From contig CM037464.1 in assembly GCA_021014325.1 (NCBI GenBank), forward strand, positions 821,001 to 885,000: 64,000 nt of DNA, given 5' to 3'. The stretch is from Plazaster borealis (Eukaryota > Echinodermata > Asteroidea > Forcipulatida > Labidiasteridae). Within the stretch, counting starts at the first letter, position 1; each line of letters starts with the position of its first letter. Both the position numbers and the translations under genes were made by a program. Of this stretch, positions 33,401-44,600 are shown one piece after another. Under the pieces are notes generated by a model. That model saw only the letters and a program-made list of their open reading frames with translations. It searched no databases and was not told the origin of the DNA.

Positions 33401-36400
33401 ACAAACTATACAATCAGAAAGAGCACATAATTCTCTTTAATTTGGTACATAGTTTGCAATGTTTTCCATCTTTTATCACTAGTGACAAAAGGTTAAAGAT
33501 TTTTAATTGAACAATCTAAAATTAATTTTAATTTACCTAGTCAGTTTCCCTTGTGGTTTATTATTTGAAAGTTTAAAGAAACACAAACTTATCGTTCATA
33601 GACTGGTTTTCCTGCATTTGTGTGTTCTACAAGAATCCCATAGTTAGGCAAATATGGATTAAATCATCTGAATAAATTAATAACCTTAACATTAGTTTTA
33701 GTCTTTTTTTTTTATCCAAACAATCATTTTTTTAAATTACAGACAGCAAGAAGACTATAACCGTAGTTTATGCAAAGGTGCCTCAGATGGCTTCAACCCA
33801 TTCAATTTCAAAATGCAGGTATGTATGGCCAGGTATACTGTCGCCATCTTTGTTAGGTACCTTGTATGCAATAGCAGTAATTAATACTGATTTTTGTTAT
33901 ACCAACTAGGGGCCAGACTAATTTCATCTTTCCAGCCTCTCTTTGGTAATAATTATTTTAATGGGGGAAAAAAACCCAAAATGGATGTACCATTGAAATA
34001 AGTGAAGTATTCTACTGTTTTTGTCTTGTTTATTTTTCGCAGGGTGTTTTTGTTGGTTATGGTAAGAGTTTCAACACCAAAATGTTTGTCTCTACTGTCA
34101 AAAACGTTGATCTCTACAACCTTATGGCAGGTAAGGTCAAATGTCAATTGGATTCATTTCCTTGTTCATTCCAATCACGAGGGAAAACTGATGGGGTCTT
34201 TATTCAAAGATTTTTGTTTGGAAATGGAATTGAAATGATGTATTCAAGTATTAAAATAGCAAAGATATAATCAGTGTATTTTGGACGCTTGGTGGCAGGA
34301 GAAATATCAGGTAAATTATTTCAGATGAATTCCACCCTGTGAATTATTTATCCCGTGCCTCTACATATGTACATATGCAGAGCTGCCAACTCTTTGTGAT
34401 TCTGCAAAAACAGGCATGTGAGACCTCTGCGTTTACGCGGATATCCGCGTTTTTTATTTTCCCATTCCGCGTTTTTTTTTTGCGGGCTCCGCTTTTTTCC
34501 CGTCTCCGCCGTCAATGGCCGGTCCGCGTTTTTAAATATTTGTTTTAACGTCCAACATCGATCATTAAGCAGCAAGTAATTTTACTGCACAACACTCACA
34601 CAGAGAAGGGGAACCTGGCATCGGGAAGCACTTTAAGTTTACCTGTATAATCATAAATCGCGGAACCACAAGGCGTGCATGGAAAAAACGGCACGTTAAC
34701 AATAAATTGCGGCCCGGCAGCTGGCCCGATATGCGGCTTGCGGTATTCCATGAATACGTGGGCGAATAAGGAAACACGCAACTCGAATTTCCAGGGTCAG
34801 AAGACATGCGGTGGAGTCTAATTTCAACCTCGTTCTTGTTATATTTCATGCAAAATTCTAACCTCGTATTCATAAACACATCGCTCTCGCCGCAATTTTT
34901 TTCCCAATGTGCGTCGTCGACCGATTGTTAAATCACGAAGATTTCAATGCAAAAGAAGTTCTATAAAACCGATCCTCAAATTAAAAAGCCATGAAAGTTG
35001 CTGTTGATGAAAACACTATTATTAAGGGCAGAATTAGGGTGAAAGATCGTCCAAAATTGCAATTTTACGAACTTCACTTCCATATTGTTGTTTTTTACTT
35101 AAAAAAAAAAAAAAAAAAAAAAATTTTTTTTTTTTTTACACTTCGAAAATTGTGTGCTTACTTACATGTGGGCGTGTGTAAAAATTTGCGGGCGACAAAT
35201 TTGGGATTCCAACATTTTGCGCTATGTGCTCGCTAACTAAAAACAATTTTTCCTCTTTTTTGTCTATGACCCGCTCACATGCCTGAAAAAGTTCCCTGAA
35301 AATAAACCAATCTTTCCATGTTCTGATGGACAAATTAAAAAATCTCCTTGATTATGGAAACTTTGTCCTGATTATGTTGAATGTAATTCTAAATATCTCC
35401 CTGATTGCTGTACAAAATCTCCCTGATTGCAAGATGCAAATGTTGGCAGTTCTGATATATGTATATGTAAATTTTACAGTACAAGAATACAAATGTACGT
35501 TTGTAGAATTGAAGGAATGTAATTTGTTTGTTTCAGAACTGATAAGTGTTACCCCAAGGAATAACAACGGCACAGCTGGATTACTGAGGGGTGCATTGGT
35601 CTCACCAAAGACGCTTGAAACTGATGATGTTGAGTTTGCATTTGCGAGTAATCAGTGTGGGTACCCGAGGGACGACCTGGAGTACGACATTAGACAGCGA
35701 ACCTCAGAAACGGAATGTGTGTGTTCCCAGGCGACACTGAATGTAAGTCTGTAGCTGATCTACCTTGAATCATCTTAAAGGGTTTCCTTTTTAAAGATGC
35801 ATAGGATGGAGTTAAAGAGGGGCTCTAAGGTCAAAGTCAGTTTTGTGATGCACTAATTTTCAAACAGCTAGAGTCCTTGTGAACAGTGGCTTAATCAGAC
35901 ATTTTCTTTTGGGGGGGGGGCAAGCTTGGGCAAAAACATAATTTGGGGATTGGGCTATCTAATGTATTAAACCATTTAATTGTGGATTTTTTCGAACTCG
36001 TGGAGAATTTTTACTTCTTGTATGATGCTTCAGGGCTACTCGGAAACCAGAGATGTCGTCTTAAAAGACATGGATGAAAACCTGAGAAGGACGAACTGTA
36101 AGTAATAATAATAACAAGATGCAGAAATAGCACTTTATCACAACCCGCTCATTATTTATCCTACAAGGTTTGTGTAGCTATGTTCAAATATAAGACCCAC
36201 TTGCTTACCTAGCACCATGTAATGGTTTACAGGGTGCTGTTGCGCAATCTGCAGCCAACCATACCAGAAAACACCGGGGCGAATCCCTTCTCGATAACGA
36301 TAAGTGTACTGGGTTCTTTTGCATGTATTACACAACACACGGTACCAAAGGTTTTACGTCCCATCGGAAGGCTGACGCAATAATGGTTAAGTGCCTTGCT

Positions 36401-39400
36401 TAAAGACACAAGTGTAAATACCGTGACTCGAGCACACACTCTGAGCTTGAGTCTGTTGTGCTTGACCGCTCAGCCATGACACGCAACATTAAGACCAGAT
36501 TAATTTTATTTGTGACATTGAAGCCTTCAAGTTTGTTCTACTTCTATCCAGTCATTTTTGTATTACTTATTTTCACAGAAATAACATGCAGGAATGCCCT
36601 ATTTTGTTTCACATAAATTCTACAAAATTGTGTTTCTTTTTCATGTTATAGGCAATTTACAACATGCAATTTTATACTCATTAACCCATACACCCTAGAC
36701 CCATCCCCTCCCCCCCCCCTTTGGCAGCCTCAATCCCCCACTCTTCGGTCACTCAACACCAACATGTTAGGACTTGTATAAGTTTGGTATGCCTGACCCA
36801 GTGATAAGCAACTGTTATTTGGGTCTACAGTCCTGAATCCTCCACTATCCTCTACTCTATGGTCACTCAACACCAACATGTTAGGACTTGGATAAGTTTG
36901 GTATGCCTGACCCAGTGATAAGCAACTGTTATTTGGGTCTACAGTTCTGAATCCTCCACTATCCTCTACTCTATGGTCACTCAACACCAACATGTTAGGA
37001 CTTGGATAAGTTTGGTATGCCTGACCCAGTGATAAGCAACTGTTATTTGGGTCTACAGTCCTGAATCCTCCACTATCCTCCACTCTATATTCACTCAACA
37101 CCAACATGTTTGGACTTGTATAAGTTTGGTATGCCTGGCCCAGTGATAAGCAATTGTTATTTGGGCCTACAGTCCTCAATCCTCCACTATCCTCCACTCT
37201 ATGGTCACTCAACACCAACATGTTTGGATAAGTTTGGTATGCCTGACCCAGTCCTGAATCCTCCACTTTATGGTCACTCAACACCAACATGTTTGGACTT
37301 CGATAAGATTGGTATGCCTGGCCCAGCAATTGTTATTTGGGCCAGCAATTGTTATTTGGGCCAGCAATTGTTAATTGGGCCTACTGTCCTCAATCCTCCA
37401 CTATAAGACAACTTCCTGAAGAGGATTTTTGAGGGTAAGGATTTTAATACTTGCTATTAACATTTCTCCATTAGCTGAATCCTCCACATCAAAGAACGCT
37501 CCGTTTGGTCTGCCGGGTATTCAACGCTACTTTGGTCCACCGGGCCAGCAGGGTTCCCAAAATCCAAATTACTGTATTCTTTATCAGAACAACTTTCTGT
37601 CTGCCTACGATAACTTTCTGAAGATTCCGTTCTATGCTTCGTTTGAAGTTCGTCAAAACGTAAGTATATTTCTTTAAGAATTCCATACAGTCCATAAATA
37701 ATTGCTTTAAATGGTGCAGGGGTGGTGCTGTAGAATGTGGTGGTCAAGGGTTCGAATCCCACCCGAGTAGTGTGCCTGTGGTTCTTTTTCCTGCAGTACT
37801 CTTGAAAGTACCGAGTAGACAGTGCTTATCACACATCAGTGTACGGTAAAAACCAAACTAAGAATCTCTATCTTCGATGCAAATTATTGCATCTATGAAA
37901 TATTAACATTAGTAAAAGTAACAATAACAACAACAACATCAAAAACAACAACAGCAGCAGCAGCACCAACAATTATAGCACATTGGGCTTAATTACAAAG
38001 TGATGTGGCGCAATCTGCAGCCAACCATGCCAAAAACCCCGGGTTTGAGTCCAAACTGTCATAGTGTACTGGGTTCTTTTATGTGCATTACACAACACCA
38101 CGGTAGCTCTGGCTTTACGTCCCATCTGAAGGATGAAGCAGTTATGGGCAAGTGTCATCTCAAGGACACAAGTGACATGACTGGGACCTGAATCCACACT
38201 CTGCATAAAGCCTGTAACACAAAAACTTGCTCAGCACAAAAATTTCTTGCTTAGAAAAAATTTGTTACCAGCCAGAATACCATAGTGTTACCATTGCTGG
38301 GACTGGTACCCCACTCATTTCTTGCTTAGCAAAGAAATTTGCTAAGCAGAATTTTCTACTTAACAGCTTTATGAAATCGGGCCCAGAGCTTGACCCAAGT
38401 GCTGTAGACTGCTCAGCTTAGTGAAGTGGAGGAATCTCGTGCCCTTATCACGGCTTTGGCTGTGGCTACCGGCTTTGGCTACATCATATATTTTTGAAAT
38501 TGCGTGCTTTCTATGCGGAAGTTGAAACAAGCTAATGGAGCTAAAGCTGAAGCCGTGGTTAAAAAAAAGGCCTAAATTATTGATCAGGACGGAAACCTAG
38601 GTCCACTATCCTAAGTTCCTTGTTGTGGAGAGGGTCTGTGAATCCTCTAAAATGTCTTCAAGGAAGCTTCTTCATCTTGACCCTCTAAAGAAGGATAATT
38701 TGTTTTTTTGATTTCAGTCACCCTCAGTTACACAGATCTACAACTGCATACGATATGATGTTCGATTAACACCTGAAAACACACCCAAATGTTCCAGTTA
38801 TAAGTCAAACAAGAATCCACAGTTGCCGAGTTACATGGAGTATGGATTCCTGTACAGTCCAGGTTAGTGTTCATTTCAGTTCAATAGACTTGACGTCACA
38901 CGGTGTGATGTCGGCCATCTTTACGGGCAATGATAAATCATTTTTTGAATGCACTGGTAAGCGTTTTGCAGCGTGCACAAGCTGTATGAAATTCCTTGCT
39001 TGATTGGTCAGTGAACATCTAGGCTGCGTTGAAAAATTAGTTCGCTTGGCGCAGCTCAAAGTCAAAACCGAAGGTGCTTCTAAAGATGGCGTCTATCGAG
39101 ACCTAACTATAGACTGGTCCATTGTGCTCTGCCTCTAAATGAATTGACCAATCACAGCTTGGTACAAACGCCCAAAAGTTGAACACAAGTCCAACTCATT
39201 ATAATTCCCTTAACAAAAAAACAAAAAAACAAAATTAGCCTGCTTTATTTTTGTTTGTTTTTCTCCATATTTAGCTCTGGCAGATACAATTGATAATGAA
39301 TTTAATGCTCTTCTGTCATCCAATATCGTACCACAGTATCCTGCCTTCAAGGACGGTAAGTTATTATGCTTTGATGTACTAATACTAATAACAGACATGT

Positions 39401-41660
39401 ACATGTATGTAGTGCAGGGACCCACCAATTTTTACCCTCACGGCGCTTGAACATTATTACCCTATTCCTTAAACCACCTCAGCTCAATTGTCACCGGGGA
39501 ACGTTGCCACCTACTCCTGGGGCTGAAACAGGGTTACCCCCTTCACAGTCCGTAAGGATGTAGGCATGGGTATCATCCACTATGAGCCTGGCTGGTAGAG
39601 CAGAATGCACTGATACCTTCCCAACTTTTTACGAAGCAATTATGGTTAAGTGCCTTGCTCAAGGGCACAAGTGTCATGACCGGGAATCGAACCCACACTC
39701 TGCTGCTGACGACGTCAGAGCTTGGGTCCGGTGAACTAGACCGCTCGGCCACAACACTCTCTGAGGATACTGTTCTCAGAAGCTCCTAGAAATCTATAAC
39801 TCCAGGGGTTACCAAAAGGTGGAAATGTCATCATTTCAAAATACCTCCTAAAACCTGAATCTAAATTTCAGACCTTTTTGTCAGCAATGACTTTCACACC
39901 TGTGACTGTTTGTAAATTATTTTGTACCTTCTCAAATGAAGAAATTCTGCCCAGTAAAATGTCAAACCTAACTTAAACTTTCCAGATGTATGGATGCCAT
40001 TGGTTTGGAGGATAAATCAATTGGCCAATCAGAGGAATCGATCTTCTACAGTAAACGTTCTGATTGGTCCAGTGTATGATTGGAATGCTGACACATGGAG
40101 GGATTCCTATTTTGATATTGCTTCAAGGTAAGGAACTTTGAGCCAAATTTATTCTGATATTTCAATTTGTCTTATTACCAATTGTTTACAATTTGCATGA
40201 TTTTTATCAAATAGCCTTTTAAAAAAAAGCCTAACAAAGCAAAAATGTCTACCGTATGTACATGTAGGTTTTGGTTGGTGGGGTGGGGGGGGGGGGGCTT
40301 GCTGTTGAGTGTTATATAAGTTGCTGTCAGAGCAAGAGATGTAAAATAGCATTCAGTTATTTTTTTAATCATGCTTGCTTACAACTTTGAAATATGATTC
40401 AAGGCCCATTTTCCATTGGACAAAAATATTTGTCATTGAAGCAGTCAAAAGTGTTTTTTTAAACCACACAATGCAAGTTTTGCTGGTCATCAATTATCTG
40501 CCTGTGCTAAGCAAATTTGATAACTTTTAAGCAGTTTTTCGAAATTGACCTCCGCTGGGTTGCCCTTGCTCCTATAACATGGATGGCTTGATCCTTATTT
40601 GATTTGTCAATTCCTCTTGTAGCGATGCATGGGTTAAAAGTACACCAGTCCCAACTCATTACTTTGTGGTCATCTCAAGATGTCTTCAAGACATCAGTCT
40701 GAGGTCATGTGAACTCGCCTCTCTGGAAGTATTCTCTTTCATCCTCCCTCATACAAACTCGGCTAGAATCTGTCAGGTAAGTGTTGATAGTAGATCATCA
40801 TGGTCTAAGCTCATGGCTCTGCTTACTGCGGAATTCTGAGCTTATGGCGTTTGTAAAGCAGATAATTCTATGGGCTGTAAGCGCAGAATCCTGCGGTAAG
40901 CAGAGCTATGAAAGTAGGCCCATGTCTGAACATCACAGAACGGGAATGAGCGGTCGCCAAGCTTGGTATTCATTTTGCTACCAAAGTCCACCAGAGTTAT
41001 TGAGCAATATGTAACATACAGTTGAAGTCTATGACTGTATGACACCTTTAACTATCATGAACTGCATGTTTAAAATGTAAAAAATCCTTGTATAAACACA
41101 TGGTTTGTTCCAACAATTTGAGCCAGAAAAGCCATTAAACTTGATTATACCATCTCAGATTACTAGTTGCAGATATGAAACCATACGTCATGACCAGGCA
41201 TGATATTTTTCCTACTTTAATCTGATTTCATTTTTGTTTACCCCCAGAACAATCAGCGAAATCTTTATTAGATAGCCAGAAAAATAAAAGGAAAAAAAGC
41301 TTATACCATGTGTACATGTAGGACAGCCCTTGTACTCAAGACAATGTTCCTACTTTTTTTCCAAGGACCAAATATCATGCCTGGTCACACAGGTTGAATT
41401 CAGTCAGTTTATCTTGAAATCTGCCCTCCCTCCCCAAAGCTTACTGAGAGAAACATTGTTTTTAAGAGCAAGATGACAATTTTCTCATCTTACAGACGAT
41501 GAATGATTACCTCTCCACGCACCAAGCAACAGTGCATGACGTTGAGCTGATCACCGGACTAGTCTTGTTCCCCAACTTAAGAGATGATTCTGAATCAGGA
41601 TCTGAAATGCTCAAACTTAAAACCAGTCTACCACACAAGTCTCTATGGACACAAGCTTGA
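17126..41660 (+). CDS. ENPP1/3-like type II membrane protein, predicted pseudo-phosphodiesterase
   Basis: Twenty-five exons join in frame to 962 aa: 17126-17335, 19055-19249, 20836-20907, 24365-24431, 25329-25401, 25968-26062, 27167-27243, 27988-28122, 29126-29244, 29973-30038, 30583-30655, 31228-31380, 32213-32291, 32791-32837, 32973-33094, 33743-33818, 34043-34130, 35537-35742, 36034-36097, 37475-37659, 38718-38862, 39275-39355, 39986-40127, 40623-40776, 41496-41660. There is a 159-aa cytosolic N terminus (YEEI at 17-20; PPRP), a membrane helix at about 160-177, a phosphodiesterase-fold domain at about 206-565, and a C-terminal nuclease-like domain (VPTHYFVVIS, SFILPHTN, HDVELITGL). Landmarks such as PNLYSIVTG and MQGVFVGYG confirm the fold. 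By my alignment to human ENPP1, the active-site positions read Asn218, Ala254, Gly382, Met386, Ser429, Gly430 and Asp543 in place of Asp, Thr, Asp, His, Asp, His and His. No somatomedin-B domains are present. Confidence 0.92.
18100..18120. repeat. (ATT)n microsatellite
   Basis: Short ATT run in intron 1 of the ENPP-like gene. Confidence 0.8.
18495..18990 (+). repeat. Tandem ~115-bp repeats, first cluster
   Basis: About four units of 114-118 bp, each with CCTCCACTCTATGGTCACTC, an ACATGTTTGGACTTGGATAAG-like segment and TTATTTGGGCCTACAGTCC. They lie in intron 1 of the ENPP-like gene, just before exon 2. Confidence 0.85.
20124..20368 (+). repeat. 49-bp minisatellite
   Basis: About five tandem units of CCTTGGTTGGTGCCCACTGG plus TCATTGCCTCCATTGCCCAC. 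They lie in intron 2 of the ENPP-like gene. Overlapping open frames here only translate the repeat. Confidence 0.9.
21457..21835 (+). repeat. ~60-bp minisatellite
   Basis: Six to seven units containing GTTTATGTAGGATCCCTACT and CCCCAATCCTCCAAATCAAC, with two alternating variants (GATCCC/GATCTC). They lie in intron 3 of the ENPP-like gene. Confidence 0.9.
22755..23080. repeat. Diverged copy of the 13102 MITE family
   Basis: It contains the family phrases GTACCATTTGGTAAAGAC, TTTTGAAATGAAATTTTCAC, and an inverted end that reads CCAATTACCAAACGTGTACG. It lies in intron 3 of the ENPP-like gene. Confidence 0.5.
23246..23366. repeat. Near-perfect hairpin, ~53-bp arms
   Basis: Left arm 23246-23299 (GGCCTTCGTGGCTTGGACAG...) and right arm 23314-23366 (...CTGTCCAAGCCACGGAGGC) enclose a 14-base loop rich in CpG. 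It is a MITE-like palindrome in intron 3 of the ENPP-like gene. Confidence 0.85.
23972..24149. repeat. Long hairpin, ~77-bp arms
   Basis: Left arm 23972-24048 (ATCCTTACACCGATGTG...ATCCACAGG) and right arm 24070-24149 (CTGTGGATTTT...CGGTGTAAGGAT) have few mismatches. A relic with GTACCGAGTAGACAGTGCTT at 37790-37850 seems to be the same family. Confidence 0.85.
25738..25860. repeat. SINE body fragment shared with 39480-39600
   Basis: The phrases ACGTTGCCACCTACTCCTG and GTTACCCCCTTCACAGTCCG occur here and inside the SINE at 39405-39765. This copy lacks a recognisable tRNA head. Confidence 0.6.
27517..27705 (+). repeat. 46-bp minisatellite
   Basis: Four near-identical units of AATTGTTTCACTTAATAACT plus GATTGATGCT(C/T)CGACAAATCC. 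They lie in intron 7 of the ENPP-like gene. Confidence 0.92.
28288..28372 (+). repeat. tRNA-like element (SINE head or tRNA pseudogene)
   Basis: A-box TAGCTCAGTTGGTAGAG and B-box-like GGTTCAAATCC are present with a plausible D arm and anticodon arm. The acceptor and T stems do not pair well, so it is not called as a working tRNA gene. Confidence 0.5.
28436..28546 (+). repeat. Two direct copies of a 40-bp sequence
   Basis: ACTGGTACACTCGGGTGCGG plus AATACCAGTCTTATTGGCAA appears at about 28440 and 28511. Each copy is itself partly self-complementary (ACTGGTA/TACCAGT). Confidence 0.8.
29244..29587 (+). repeat. 35-bp array that multiplies the exon 9 splice donor
   Basis: Ten tandem units of 35 bp, each holding CACAGGTAGAAG or CGCAGGTAGAAG followed by CAATAAACACACAACAAAATGAC. 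The first unit starts at the exon 9/intron 9 boundary (29244/29245) of the ENPP-like gene, so every unit repeats the donor-like CAG|GTAGAA. Minus-strand frames through it are repeat translations. Confidence 0.92.
30320..30482. repeat. Dispersed hairpin repeat (GCTTAAGCA/CAATTT family)
   Basis: Partially inverted ends (GGGCCCAATTTTCTGCTGAGCA ... AGCAGCTCTATGAAATTGGGCCC). Relatives lie at 31015-31185 and 38215-38390. All three are in introns of the ENPP-like gene. Confidence 0.65.
31015..31185. repeat. Dispersed hairpin repeat, second copy
   Basis: Same family as 30320-30482, with CATGTGACATGGTATTTTGG and TTTTGTTGTGCTTAG. It lies just before exon 12 of the ENPP-like gene. Confidence 0.6.
31555..31690 (-). 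repeat. tRNA-derived SINE, family B
   Basis: The plus strand reads CACATGCAAGGCTCTGGGAC ... GGAGGTGAAAGGCAGGGAAA ... CCGAGCCAACCT. On the minus strand this is a tRNA-like TTGGCTCGGTGGTTTC head. It lies in intron 12 of the ENPP-like gene. Confidence 0.6.
34400..34545. repeat. Unclassified CpG-bearing segment with CCGCGTTTTTT repeats
   Basis: CCGCGTTTTTTATTT-like phrases recur several times within 150 bases, unlike the surrounding AT-rich intron. It may be a piece of a mobile element; I do not recognise the family. Confidence 0.35.
36160..36485 (-). repeat. tRNA-derived SINE, family A
   Basis: Minus-orientation copy with ATGGTTAAGTGCCTTGCTTA, GACACAAGTGT and an eroded B box. The head ends in TGACCGCTCAGCCATGACAC. 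The body includes GCGCAATCTGCAGCCAACCA, shared with 37975 and 57030. Confidence 0.8.
36690..37405 (+). repeat. Tandem ~115-bp repeats, second cluster
   Basis: Six or more units with CTACTCTATGGTCACTCAAC, CCAACATGTTAGGACTTGGA and CAGTGATAAGCAACTGTTAT, plus a short run of GGGCCAGCAATTGTTATTT near 37330. It is the same family as 18495-18990. It lies in intron 19 of the ENPP-like gene, close to exon 20. Confidence 0.9.
37975..38215 (-). repeat. tRNA-derived SINE, family A (partial)
   Basis: Contains GCGCAATCTGCAGCCAACCA, TACTGGGTTCTTT, CGTCCCATCTGAAGGATGAA and CAAGGACACAAGTGACATGA. The tRNA-like head is eroded at the right end. Confidence 0.7.
38215..38390. repeat. Dispersed hairpin repeat, third copy
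   Basis: Family of 30320-30482, with TTGCTTAGCAAAGAAATTTG and CTTTATGAAATCGGGCCC. It directly abuts the SINE to its left. Confidence 0.55.
39405..39765 (-). repeat. tRNA-derived SINE, family A
   Basis: Minus-orientation copy ending in GACCGGGAATCGAACCCACA and CTAGACCGCTCGGCCACAAC (the tRNA-like head). The body includes the segment shared with 25738-25860. It lies in intron 22 of the ENPP-like gene. Confidence 0.85.
40809..40920. repeat. Hairpin MITE, GCTTAC/GTAAGC family, second copy
   Basis: Inverted arms AGCTCATGGCTCTGCTTACTG ... GTAAGCAGAGCTATGAA. It is homologous to 7388-7500 and lies in the last intron of the ENPP-like gene. Confidence 0.75.
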
Positions 41661-44600
41661 AGGTAGTGGTAGCACTTACAAACAGGGTATACTTTTGGTA
41701 ATTGTCAAAGACCAGTATCCTCACTTGGTGTATCCCAACTTATGCATATAATAACAAAACTGTGAAAATTTTGACTCATTTGGTCATCAAAGTTTCAATA
41801 AAATAATGAAAGAAAAAAACACCCTTGTTGAATTGTGTACTCTCAGAAGCCTGAGAAAGGCTTCATGCCTGATGCCTTATTCAGATTCAAAATTGTTTGG
41901 TGAAAAATAACATCTTTCTCTACAACTACATTACTTCAAAGGGTGTTGTTTCTAACAATGTTTTATAGTATCAACAGCTCTCTCTTCATCAAGTAAGTCT
42001 TTATGGACATTAACTTGTGGAGTAATTATCAACATTGATGTGCTGCCATTACTGGGTAGGTACTAGTCTATACACTATGCCCACCATTCAGTTTTCAGTT
42101 CAATACTGACAAAAAAGTCTCAAAATTTTGTAACAACAACAACAAACCTTTTAAGAAAAGGTTTTAGGTTTTAATTGAAATAACATGGAAAGAAACCATT
42201 CTCAAAAGGAGAATGGTTGATCATTTGTAAATAGTTAAAAAGGTAAAGACAACTTTTTGATTGATGTGTTAGGAAACATTTTACAAGTCACGCTAGTCTT
42301 CCCAATGGAAGAACATTCCTAATCAAGAGCTTGAATTTGAATGTATTCGTTTTTTAAATGCCATTATTTTTTTACGATGAGTAAAAATAGTGTAAATATC
42401 AATTAGTGCCAAAAATTTGAGTCTGCACGTAAAAATGGTAACATCTGTAAGATATTACTAATTGTGTTTCATTGTTTTGTTCTGGATAGGTTTGGTGTTT
42501 TTTTTGTTTTCAATGTTAACCGTGTCTGTTGTTTACTTTCTTGTTTACTTTGTTTACGTCATCTGAAATGTTTCTTGTGAAAAATAAGAAGAACATTGTT
42601 CTGACACAAATTAAAATCTGACTGCATTTCTACAATTTTCTTGTAGCCAACAAAGCATTCTCAGATGGATTTTCTCACATGTTGATCTGGAGGTTTTGCC
42701 GATTTGATCAATGACTTCTTGTAATTCACCCACATTTGGGAGAAATTTGGCGACACAATTGCCCAAAGTGTCAATTTTGCTTATATTTTTTTTAAATTCA
42801 CCTTGTGCAAAGCGTTTGGCTTTTACGGAAATTGAGGTTTTTAGTATCTGCCTAAAATTGCTTGTTGTTTTCATTTGCACGTAAGCTCTGTCAGATTTTA
42901 GATCAAAACATTCTCAATTTTATACATTAAGGTCAGATGTTTTTGCTTCAAATTTGTAAATTTTACTTCAATCTCAATTTGTCTCTCTTAATTGACTAAT
43001 TTTATAATGTATCCAATTTACAAGTAGTCCATTTTTTTTTAATTTTTTTTAAAAATATAAATGCCTATTATGTATTCTTATGAGATGGTGTAGCGTTAAA
43101 CCATTAACCATACTAGTCTAGTACCCTGTATTTACAAAGTGATAATGATCATTCTCATTCCTAAAAAGGCCCCAGACCATTTTGTTCATCCCAGCTTCAA
43201 TTTGGGTTCCATTAAACTAAAAAAAAAAAAAAAAAGGATGAGTGCTCCACGATGAATGCTCTAAGAACATTAACCCCTGGGTTAGTGTCTTGAGTGTTCA
43301 GATTCCTCAGAAAAATTACACAAGTTTGAAACAAACATCGGGCTGACGGTGGGGTTGAAATTCCCCAGAATTTTCTGTGGTTTTATTTCCAGAGAGTTGG
43401 CTCTGTTATGTGAAAAGGAGTGAAGTATGCTTATAAAAGTAAAAAATAAGCAAAACCCTCCTGAATCTTCCAAAATACCCCACTTTGAAACTCACCCCAA
43501 ATGTTTAGACTTCAGTAGTAAGATTGGTATGCTGGTTCCAATGATAAGAACTAGGCCATATGCACAATGCATCTTGGGAAACCGAGTACAGCTAAAAAAT
43601 AAATCAAGCTGACATTATGGACGCCATGCTGTAGTTTAGGTTTTGTAGTTGTGTACTTCATTACTTCAAAATCAGCGTTTCATGATGGTTTCCGGTGTTG
43701 CTCGGACTCGGATTTCTCTCAGAATCCTTTGCACGCCAATCATGCTCATTGGGTCATGCTATGGGCTATTTGTTATTCGGCCATGCGGCACCATATCTTA
43801 GTAACTCAGACATAAGCTTTGGGGTCGTTAGGCTTAACAACGTGTTTCTTGAAGACTAGAGGGTTGGATTGAATCTGCTATTACCAATGATTATCCCTTT
43901 ATAACGTTTCTTGAAAATAAGAGAATTTAAATTTGTTCCAAAATGCTGTACCATCCTTTTATCTTGATGAGTGAAATATTCCTACTACTGTTTTTAGTTT
44001 GTAAATAGTCATTTAAAAGCTATATTTTTTCGATTGTGGGGTTGTATTTTGGTATATTAATAGCTGTTTTCATCCATAATATGGCCAAATCTGTATATAT
44101 TTTGCAAGTGCCTTATTAATAATTATAAGATACCTTTTGTGTCGTTGCTGAAATCCACTTTAACTAAAAAGAAATTTCTTGGAATATTCGATTTCAAATT
44201 TGTAATTTTTCTGTCAGAACATGTTTTCAGCCGTAACTATTGGTAGAGATGAAGTTTGGTGGTTTCAGAACCATTCAACTTATATTTGTATATTTAAGTA
44301 GAATTTTAGAAACTTTTAGAAATACGTTCTTTTGAGGTAGCACCATCCAAATATTTATGAAGGCATCATTGTGATCTTAAGAATATATGGTAACAACTTT
44401 AATAGTTTGTCTTCCTTTTTTTTTGACATTGTAAAAAAAGCATTTTTACTTTTTTGATAGATCATCAATCATCTCAAGTAAAATAGTAATGAAGAAACTG
44501 CATAAAAAACATCAGTGTTATGAAATGGGTGAACTTGTGCATTCCAGGGCATTTTCTGGCAGGCAAGTACACTGTTGATACAGGAAGTTTTAAAGGGGAT

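Noticed and set aside
17126..41660. Treating the ENPP-like gene as a decayed pseudogene
   Set aside because: All 25 exons keep frame and consensus splice sites, and both folds retain conserved landmarks. Only the active-site residues are lost.
42611..42880. 89-aa minus-strand frame as a gene
   Set aside because: No family recognised, no splice partners seen, and it lies in gene-free AT-rich sequence. It could be a relic of a mobile-element protein, but I cannot support that.
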